A DNA stretch of 8,545 nucleotides from Bacteroidota bacterium (GTDB lineage Bacteria; Bacteroidota; Bacteroidia; Bacteroidales; Prolixibacteraceae), in contig JAUYEQ010000260.1 of the NCBI GenBank assembly GCA_030691295.1, positions 1 through 8,545 on the forward strand. Reading direction: 5' to 3'. Below, piece after piece: positions 1 through 5,430 of the stretch. The first letter of the stretch is position 1, and each line of letters opens with the position of its first letter. The translations under genes and the position numbers were made by a program. Under the pieces are notes generated by a model. The model was not told the DNA's origin. It did no database searches and saw nothing but the letters and a program-made list of their open reading frames with translations.

Positions 1-705
1 CAGGCTGGCCGGGGAATCTTTGGCAATTCTGTCGGCTTTGAATCCAAAGGGCATACGAGGATCGAAAACTGCCCTGCTTTTAATCAGCAATGCCACATCC
101 TCATCCGAAATTTCTACTTCAATTTGCTGACCGTCACGTAAAACCTGGATAGATTTGGCATCTTCAAGCAAAATAGTTGGTATGATTTTCCGGAAATTCT
201 CAATGTAAACCTGATCAACCGAAAGAATCTTATCGCCATTTTGCAAACCGTTTTGTTGACCGGCCTCATACACCCTGATACCATGTTTTACATTTTCTGT
301 CGGAAGGTATTGTTCGCCCCATGCATAAAGGATACCGATGTAAATAATGAATGCAAGGATGAAATTCATCAAAACACCGCCAACCATTATCAGCAAACGC
401 TGCCACGATTTTTTGGAACGGAATTCATGTGGTTGCGGAGGCAGTTTCATTGCCTCTTTGTCCATCGATTCATCAATCATTCCTGAAATTTTCACGTATC
501 CGCCAAGCGGCAGCCAGCCAATTCCGTATTCGGTATCGCCTTTTTTAACTTTGAAAAGCGAAAACCATGGATCAAAAAACAAGTAAAATTTTTCGACACG
601 GGTTTTGAAAATTCGAGCGAACAAAAAATGCCCGAATTCGTGTATAATAACCAATAAAGATAAACTTAGAATGAGCTGTGCCCCTTTAATTAATACTACT
701 TCCAT
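1..705 (-). CDS. rseP: RseP-family site-2 zinc metalloprotease, N-terminal 235 residues (3' end beyond window)
   Basis: Intramembrane zinc protease of family M50 in the inner membrane; homologues cut anti-sigma factors or leftover signal peptides within the bilayer. The minus-strand frame is open from ATG at 705 to base 1, giving 235 codons without a stop. Visible features are a first membrane segment at about residues 5-28 carrying the zinc motif HEFGH (22-26), the conserved PLGGYVKISGM stretch (66-76), a second membrane segment at about 103-127 with the GGVLMN motif, a PDZ domain starting near residue 135, and what looks like the start of a second PDZ near 222. The C-terminal LDG-motif zinc ligand and last membrane segments lie outside the window. 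It follows dxr by 18 bp, the same order as ispC-rseP in many bacteria, so co-transcription is likely. No Shine-Dalgarno sequence is visible before the start. Confidence 0.95.
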   Translation of the reverse strand, partial: MEVVLIKGAQLILSLSLLVIIHEFGHFLFARIFKTRVEKFYLFFDPWFSLFKVKKGDTEYGIGWLPLGGYVKISGMIDESMDKEAMKLPPQPHEFRSKKSWQRLLIMVGGVLMNFILAFIIYIGILYAWGEQYLPTENVKHGIRVYEAGQQNGLQNGDKILSVDQVYIENFRKIIPTILLEDAKSIQVLRDGQQIEVEISDEDVALLIKSRAVFDPRMPFGFKADRIAKDSPASL

Positions 706-723
706 CGAATAATTTTTCTGTTT

Positions 724-1896
724 TTAAATCTTTTGTATTGCCCGGTTTTTAACCATGGCAGATGTTAATATACGCGTTTCCTTGTCTGTCTGAATGTAAT
801 CTTCCAGGTTCGGATTTTTAATAAATGTTGCCTTTTCCATGGCATTTTCAATAATTTCAGGCATTTCCAGAAAACTGACCCTGTCGGTAAGAAAAGCCTG
901 TACTACCACTTCGTTTGCTGCATTCAATATACAAGGCATGTTTCCGGCCTTATTTAAAGCTTCAAAAGCGAGTGCAAGATTACGAAAATTTTTCGTATTC
1001 GGCTGTTCAAATGTCAGTTTCGGGTAATCTAAAAAACTGAACCGCTTGAATCCTGAGTCCAGCCTTTCGGGAAAACTGAGGGCATATTGAATGGGTAATT
1101 TCATATCCGGAAGTCCCATCTGGGCTTTCATTGATCCATCGCGAAACTGAACGATGGAATGAATAATGCTTTGCGGATGAACGATCACATCAATTTGTTC
1201 CGGTTTTAATCCAAAGAGCCATTTTGCTTCAATCACTTCAAAACCTTTGTTCATCATCGAAGCCGAGTCGATGGTGATTTTAGCGCCCATGTCCCAGTTC
1301 GGATGTTTCAATGCATCGGCTTTGGTGACTGCCGCAAGTTGTTCAGAAGAAAAACCTCTGAACGGGCCACCCGAAGCTGTTAGGTATATCTTTTCAATTT
1401 CGTTGTTGAACTCGCCTACCAAACACTGAAAGATGGCCGAATGTTCAGAATCGACCGGGTAAATATTTACTTTGTGCTCGATGGCCAGTTGGTTGATAAT
1501 TTCGCCTGCAACCACCATCGTTTCCTTGTTGGCCAAAGCAATGTGCTTGCCGGCCTTGATGGCATTGCAGGTCGGGATGAGTCCGGAATAACCAACCATC
1601 GCCGTGACAACCAAATCAATGGTATCCATTTCAACAACCTGCTGAAGCGCTTCCCCGCCGGCATAAACTTTTATCGGTTCATCTTTCAGGGCTTCTTTAA
1701 GCAAGTCGTAATGGCATGAATTGGAAATTACCACCACATTGGGCTGATACATTTTTGCCTGTGCAATTAGCAGATCAATATTGTTGTTTGCAGTTAAAAC
1801 TTCAACTTCAAAAGAATCGGGATTTTGCGAAATAACTTCCAGGGTTTGGGTTCCAATTGATCCGGTTGATCCCAAAATAGCAATGCGCTTTTTCAT
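724..1896 (-). CDS. dxr: 1-deoxy-D-xylulose 5-phosphate reductoisomerase
   Basis: Cytosolic enzyme of the MEP pathway. It rearranges and reduces 1-deoxy-D-xylulose 5-phosphate to 2-C-methyl-D-erythritol 4-phosphate with NADPH and a divalent metal, the committed step to IPP and DMAPP. The protein is 390 residues, close to the 398 of E. coli. The NADPH-binding loop GSTGSIG is at residues 9-15 and the LANKE motif at 121-125, with Lys124 matching E. coli Lys125. The metal ligands are Asp149 and Glu151 in VDSEHSAIFQ, plus Glu220 in MNKGFEVIEAKWLF, matching E. coli D150, E152 and E231. The C-terminal domain follows with LNAANEVVVQAFL (324-336). All key residues are intact and the length is full. 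It sits 8 bp after the M23 gene and 18 bp before rseP, so it is probably the middle gene of one operon. Confidence 0.98.
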   Translation of the reverse strand: MKKRIAILGSTGSIGTQTLEVISQNPDSFEVEVLTANNNIDLLIAQAKMYQPNVVVISNSCHYDLLKEALKDEPIKVYAGGEALQQVVEMDTIDLVVTAMVGYSGLIPTCNAIKAGKHIALANKETMVVAGEIINQLAIEHKVNIYPVDSEHSAIFQCLVGEFNNEIEKIYLTASGGPFRGFSSEQLAAVTKADALKHPNWDMGAKITIDSASMMNKGFEVIEAKWLFGLKPEQIDVIVHPQSIIHSIVQFRDGSMKAQMGLPDMKLPIQYALSFPERLDSGFKRFSFLDYPKLTFEQPNTKNFRNLALAFEALNKAGNMPCILNAANEVVVQAFLTDRVSFLEMPEIIENAMEKATFIKNPNLEDYIQTDKETRILTSAMVKNRAIQKI

Positions 1897-1904
1897 AGAA
1901 TTAA

Positions 1905-2768
1905 TTAAAAATCAATGTATGTTTCCGGATCAAGTGCTGTACCGTTGTGCCAAAGTTCGAAATGCAGGTGCGGTCCGGTCGTCAATTCTCCGCTGTTACC
2001 CATAATGGCGATTACTTCGCCTGCTTTCGCCCTGTCGCCCACCGATTTCAACAATTCGGCATTGTGCTTGTAGGCAGAAATAATGTTGCTTTCGTGCTGA
2101 ATGTAAATGGAATGACCTGTATCCATCGTCCAGCCGGCAAAAATCACCGTTCCATCCAACACATTTGAAATTCTTGCATTAACTGTTCCAACAATGTCAA
2201 TCGCCAAATGCTCGGTTTTTGTATTAAACTTATTGGTGATCATTCCCCGAAGCGGTGTGAAAAAATGGATGTTTTCAATGCTTGGCAATCGTTTCGAGTT
2301 TTTTGTAATCGATAAGCCGAGTCTTTCTTCGAGTAACTTATCCTGAAATGCTGAATCAGCATTGAAACTTCGGAACTCAACCTCATGGGCTTTTATACCC
2401 GTCTCTGAAACTGATGATTCTTCAGCAGGCACTTCTCCCAGGAACAATGTTCGCAGCTTCTCAAAATATTTATCCCTGGTTATAATTTCATTTTCCAAAG
2501 AATCGACCAAAACATAATTGCGAATGATCATTTGCCGGGTTTTAGCACTTGGATATCCGGGAATATTTTCGCGCAACGGTGTATAGGCAATAATAACAGT
2601 GGTAAATAAAATCAATAAAATAGCTCCCAAACTGCCCAAAGTCAACACTTTTATCGGGGTAAGTTTAATGCTCCAGACCGTTTGAATCGTAGAATCGTTG
2701 TAGATGATGAGCCGGTAATGGTCTTTCAGCATCTGAAATATTTTCTTGGTCAGCTCTTTTCTGTTCAT
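1905..2768 (-). CDS. membrane-anchored M23 family (LytM-type) peptidoglycan endopeptidase
   Basis: Probable zinc endopeptidase that cuts peptide cross-links of peptidoglycan in the periplasm. The 287-residue protein has a short basic cytoplasmic start (MNRKELTKK), one membrane segment at about 38-61, a linker with a possible helical or coiled stretch around 75-150, and a C-terminal LytM domain at about 165-285. The catalytic set looks complete: zinc ligands His187 and Asp191 (HLAID), His235 (SAYKHN), and the HxH motif His267/His269 (TGPHLHFELW). This points to an active enzyme rather than a degenerate EnvC/NlpD-like activator. The N-terminal anchor followed by TPLRENIPGYPS is a layout I recall as common in Bacteroidota M23 proteins. 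It is the first gene of the minus-strand run and lies 8 bp ahead of dxr. The exact bond cleaved cannot be told from sequence. Confidence 0.93.
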   Translation of the reverse strand: MNRKELTKKIFQMLKDHYRLIIYNDSTIQTVWSIKLTPIKVLTLGSLGAILLILFTTVIIAYTPLRENIPGYPSAKTRQMIIRNYVLVDSLENEIITRDKYFEKLRTLFLGEVPAEESSVSETGIKAHEVEFRSFNADSAFQDKLLEERLGLSITKNSKRLPSIENIHFFTPLRGMITNKFNTKTEHLAIDIVGTVNARISNVLDGTVIFAGWTMDTGHSIYIQHESNIISAYKHNAELLKSVGDRAKAGEVIAIMGNSGELTTGPHLHFELWHNGTALDPETYIDF

Positions 2769-2787
2769 TCTCTGTTTTATCGAACTC

Positions 2788-2795
2788 CAAAATTA
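2788..2795 (-). promoter_or_regulatory. possible -7 box of the M23-dxr-rseP operon
   Basis: Read on the minus strand, this is TAATTTTG, an exact match to the Bacteroidota sigma-ABfr -7 consensus TAnnTTTG. It lies 19 bp before the M23 start codon, which would leave a leader of only about a dozen bases. I could not find a convincing TTG -33 element at the expected distance, so the call rests on one 8-base match in AT-rich DNA. Confidence 0.4.
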
Positions 2796-2888
2796 GAAAC
2801 ATTTAGAGAAAACCAGTCGGATCAACCCCATATTAATACTTTTTAACGAAGCAAATTCAGGAAACAACAAAAAATAATTGAAATCGGA

Positions 2889-2920
2889 TTAGGAATATTT
2901 AAACTGATACTCTATATTTG
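2889..2920 (+). promoter_or_regulatory. probable promoter of the initiator tRNA gene
   Basis: TATATTTG at 2913-2920 matches the Bacteroidota -7 consensus TAnnTTTG exactly. TTAG at 2889-2892 is a one-mismatch -33 element at a 20-bp spacing. Transcription would begin near 2927, giving a leader of about 65 bases before the mature tRNA, to be removed by RNase P. The next gene downstream on this strand is the tRNA, so no other target is likely. Confidence 0.6.
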
Positions 2921-2993
2921 CAGCCGCTTAGAACAGGAAACTGAAGCAAAGCGAAGTTCTTACAAACGACGATACATTTATATAAAGATACAT

Positions 2994-3066
2994 TGCGGGA
3001 TGGAGCAGTTGGTAGCTCGTTGGGCTCATAACCCAAAGGCCGTCGGTTCGAGTCCGGCTCCCGCTA
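2994..3066 (+). tRNA. initiator tRNA-fMet (anticodon CAU)
   Basis: The 73 bases fold into a full cloverleaf. Acceptor 2994-3000 pairs with 3059-3065 at six of seven positions. The D stem GAGC/GCUC is at 3003-3006 and 3015-3018, the anticodon stem at 3020-3024/3032-3036, the anticodon CAU at 3027-3029, and the T arm at 3042-3058. Three hallmarks mark it as initiator and not elongator: position 1:72 is unpaired (U-U), the D stem carries A11:U24, and three consecutive G:C pairs (G29-G31 with C39-C41) adjoin the anticodon loop. Discriminator base is A73. The CCA end is not encoded (CTC follows), so a CCA-adding enzyme is needed. It is a single tRNA gene with its own terminator. Confidence 0.97.
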
Positions 3067-3072
3067 CTCAGA

Positions 3073-3102
3073 AGCTCTGGCATTTATGCCGGGGCTTTTT
3101 TT
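3073..3102 (+). terminator. intrinsic terminator of the fMet tRNA
   Basis: Ten base pairs form between 3073-3082 (AGCTCTGGCA) and 3087-3096 (TGCCGGGGCT), with two G-U pairs and a four-base loop. A run of T follows to 3102. It starts six bases after the tRNA 3' end, so the unit is monocistronic. Confidence 0.9.
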
Positions 3103-3139
3103 ATGGCCCCTTACATTTCCACTCCTACTTCTTCCTAAT

Positions 3140-3174
3140 AAAAAAAAGCTGCCCCAATTTTTGTCGGAACAGCT
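3140..3174 (-). terminator. intrinsic terminator of the DUF4395 gene
   Basis: On the minus strand, 3174-3166 pairs with 3155-3147 in a nine-base-pair stem (AGCTGTTCC with GGGGCAGCT, two G-U pairs) around a ten-base loop, followed by a T tract (A run at 3140-3147 on the plus strand). It lies 33 bp past the DUF4395 stop codon and faces the tRNA terminator, closing the convergent gap from both sides. Confidence 0.85.
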
Positions 3175-3206
3175 GATAAATGATAAAAGTAAAACTATTG
3201 TATTGA

Positions 3207-3647
3207 CTATTTTTTGTAAAAGGGCAGTATCAAATAGGTGTATATCGTGCATCCGGCACAAATTGCAAAAGCAAATTCAAGGCTTGCGAAGAAAATAAGT
3301 AATCCGGCTACAATGAAAGACGCGAGTTGAAGTTCAAGTATGAACAGAACAGCAATAACAGTAGTCATCAAAAACCCAAGCCGGGCGGCAAAAACCTTTG
3401 GCGCTTTGTCTATCATCTTTACCGGCAAGTTAAAGGTATTGCTCAAATAATGGCTCATGTAACTTATTGGACTGAACTTCATTTCGGTAAAAGCCCTTAT
3501 AAAAAAATCGGCCATTAAAAATGCAAGCAAAAATATGGTGTTAAAAACAAATGCACTTACAATAACGGCAATAGCAAAAAAAGCATTGAAACGCGTAACC
3601 TGCTCGTTTATACGCTGATCTGAAATTGGACAAACTAAATTCTTCAT
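3207..3647 (-). CDS. DUF4395 family integral membrane protein
   Basis: A 146-residue membrane protein of a family with no established function that I know of. It opens with the family signature CPISDQRINEQVTRFNA (6-22), including Cys6. Hydrophobic segments lie at about 22-52, split by charged residues near the end, then at 86-104 and 106-128, with a last one at 132-142. Two conserved stretches are visible: FAARLGF (86-92) and the C-terminal LEFAFAICAGCTIY (123-136), which holds a CxxC pair, Cys130 and Cys133. The cysteines suggest a redox or metal role, but that is inference only. It stands alone between its own terminator and a 263-bp upstream gap, convergent with the fMet tRNA, so the neighbours give no functional clue. 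Start is ATG at 3647; no good promoter box was found. Confidence 0.88.
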   Translation of the reverse strand: MKNLVCPISDQRINEQVTRFNAFFAIAVIVSAFVFNTIFLLAFLMADFFIRAFTEMKFSPISYMSHYLSNTFNLPVKMIDKAPKVFAARLGFLMTTVIAVLFILELQLASFIVAGLLIFFASLEFAFAICAGCTIYTYLILPFYKK

Positions 3648-3910
3648 GATTCAAATGTTTTATTCAATCCTAAAATAACAAGAAAAATACGATTTTTGAT
3701 GGATTAATCAAATAAAATACAAATATGTCTTTTATTCTGAAGAAAGTTGTGAATTGTGCAAATTAAACTGAAGGCTTAATATTTTGGTAAAACAGGTTCT
3801 GTTTCATAAATCAACTCACAGAGCACCTTGATTATTCTCAAACATGTTTTCCTGACCGGAAATTCCAATCATATTTCTAACTTTATAGCTTCTAACAATT
3901 CTTGAAAATC
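3648..3910. other. divergent intergenic region without a clear gene
   Basis: AT-rich gap between the divergent DUF4395 and aminopeptidase genes. No RNA gene or small coding region stands out. A perfect six-base inverted repeat with a three-base loop (AAACAG at 3790-3795, CTGTTT at 3799-3804) is present. A one-mismatch -7 box, TAACTTTA, lies at 3878-3885, 25 bp before the aminopeptidase ATG. Both are weak, and either could arise by chance in such DNA. Confidence 0.4.
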
Positions 3911-5305
3911 ATGTTTCAAACTGAAGTTTATATTGAAAGAAGAAAAATACTTTGCGAAAAAATCGGCTCCGGATTAATCCTGTTTTGGGGAAATGATGAA
4001 AGTCCTAAAAATTTCACTGATAACAACTATCGTTTCAGACAGCACAGTTCATTCCTGTATTATTTCGGTATCGATTGCCCTTCACTGGCAGCAATTATCG
4101 ATATCGACAATCAGCGGCAAATAATTTTTGGCGACGATTTTACCATTGATGATATAATATGGAGAGGCGCCCAACCAACCGTTGCCGAACTGGCAATGCA
4201 AAGTGGCATTGAAGAAACTTACCCTTTGGTGAAACTCTATACAATATTAAAAGAAGCACAGGCTTCGCGAAAGACAATCCATTTTTTGCCACCTTACCGC
4301 CACGAGAATAAAATAAAACTGTTGCGGTTCTTGAATATCCGTCCCGATCAGGTCAATTTAAATGCCTCTTCTGCATTGGTAAAAGCGGTGATTGGTCAGC
4401 GTGAAATAAAGTCGCCGCTTGAAATTGCTGAAATTGAAAAAGCGGTTGACCTTTCGGTGGATATGCACATGGTTGCAATAAAAACAGCCCGTCCCGGGAT
4501 GACCGAAGCTCAGGTTGCTGCCAAAGTTTATGAAATTGCCCTGGCTCAAAACTGCGATATCTCGTTTCCAATTATCGCCACCATTAACGGACAAACCCTG
4601 CACAACCATTCGCACCGAAACATACTTAAAGAAGGAGATTTATTCCTGCTCAACGCAGGCGCTGAAACCCGGGAGTATTATGCCGGCGACCTTTCCAGCA
4701 CTTTTCCAATCAGCAAAAACTTTACAAACATCCAAAAAGAAATTTACGGTGCAACTTTGAAAGCCCAACAGGCAGCAATAGACAGTCTGGTTCCAAATGT
4801 CAGGTTTTTAGATGTACACATGGCCGCCTGCCGGTCGATTGCTGCATCGATGAAAGCCCTTGGACTGATGAAAGGTGATCCCGATGAAGCTGTTGCCGAA
4901 GGAGCACACGCGTTGTTCTTTCCCTGCGGAACCGGCCACATGCTTGGGCTCGATGTTCACGACATGGAAGACCTTGGCGAAGTTTGGGTGGGTTACAACG
5001 GCGAACAAAAAAGTACTCAATTCGGATTAAAATCACTTCGTCTGGCAAAAGAGTTGTTGCCCGGCCATGTGTTTACCATCGAACCGGGTATTTATTTTAT
5101 TCCTGAATTGATTGACCTTTGGAAATCGGAAGGCAAGTTTGGAGCATTCTTAAACTGGAATGAAATAGAGAAATTCAGGCATTTTGGTGGTATTCGAAAT
5201 GAAGAAGACTTTTTGGCCACTGAAAATGGATTCAGGAGACTCGGAAAAGACAAGCCAAAATCAATTCAGGAAATTGAGGGTTTACGAAATCAATCAGCCT
5301 TTTAA
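3911..5305 (+). CDS. aminopeptidase P-like M24B family protein with altered metal site
   Basis: Looks like an Xaa-Pro aminopeptidase, which removes an N-terminal residue preceding proline using two metal ions. The 464-residue protein has an N-terminal AMP_N domain (about 1-165) and a C-terminal pita-bread domain (about 175-450). Conserved residues include His231 (TLHNHSH), Asp260 (YAGDLSST), His343 and His350 (GTGHMLGLDVHD), Glu391 (FTIEPGIYFIP) and Glu431 (GGIRNEED). Two expected residues differ: the first metal ligand, Asp in the usual DAGAE, is Asn248 (LLNAGAE), and the His before GxGH is Cys339. The usual DITRT is DLSST. It may therefore be a variant subfamily or bind metal differently. 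No signal peptide is seen, so it is cytosolic. ATG at 3911 is preferred over an in-frame TTG at 3902 that would add three residues; neither has a Shine-Dalgarno sequence. Confidence 0.9.
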   Translation: MFQTEVYIERRKILCEKIGSGLILFWGNDESPKNFTDNNYRFRQHSSFLYYFGIDCPSLAAIIDIDNQRQIIFGDDFTIDDIIWRGAQPTVAELAMQSGIEETYPLVKLYTILKEAQASRKTIHFLPPYRHENKIKLLRFLNIRPDQVNLNASSALVKAVIGQREIKSPLEIAEIEKAVDLSVDMHMVAIKTARPGMTEAQVAAKVYEIALAQNCDISFPIIATINGQTLHNHSHRNILKEGDLFLLNAGAETREYYAGDLSSTFPISKNFTNIQKEIYGATLKAQQAAIDSLVPNVRFLDVHMAACRSIAASMKALGLMKGDPDEAVAEGAHALFFPCGTGHMLGLDVHDMEDLGEVWVGYNGEQKSTQFGLKSLRLAKELLPGHVFTIEPGIYFIPELIDLWKSEGKFGAFLNWNEIEKFRHFGGIRNEEDFLATENGFRRLGKDKPKSIQEIEGLRNQSAF

Positions 5306-5367
5306 CCTTGTTATTCCACCGGACAAAAATTTTGATTTATTTTTTTTAAAGTTATTTAGGCAAACAA

Positions 5368-5399
5368 TTGTCCGTGTGTGTTAAATATTGTTAATTTTA
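5368..5399 (+). promoter_or_regulatory. possible promoter of the GH36-like gene
   Basis: TTG at 5368-5370 and TAATTTTA at 5392-5399 (one mismatch to TAnnTTTG) are 21 bp apart, as expected of a Bacteroidota promoter. A second pair, TTG at 5388-5390 with TATCTTTA at 5409-5416, is also possible but would leave almost no leader. There is no clear intrinsic terminator after the preceding aminopeptidase, so read-through cannot be excluded. Confidence 0.35.
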
Positions 5400-5430
5400 C
5401 CAAGTACCTATCTTTAACCTAAGCGTAGAT

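Noticed and set aside
241..586. Two plus-strand open frames of about 80 codons
   Set aside because: They lie opposite the rseP coding sequence, whose HEFGH, GYVK and GGVLMN motifs show the minus strand is coding.
3064..3261. 65-codon minus-strand open frame
   Set aside because: It overlaps the end of the tRNA, both terminators and the 3' end of the DUF4395 gene, has no recognisable motif, and is best explained as a chance frame.
3652..3677. -7 boxes for the DUF4395 gene on the minus strand
   Set aside because: The candidates have a mismatch, one is so close that transcription would start inside the ATG, and neither has a -33 element.
5306..5350. Possible terminator after the aminopeptidase gene
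   Set aside because: There is a T-rich run, but the only palindrome before it is a short A/T stem with practically no loop, too weak to call.
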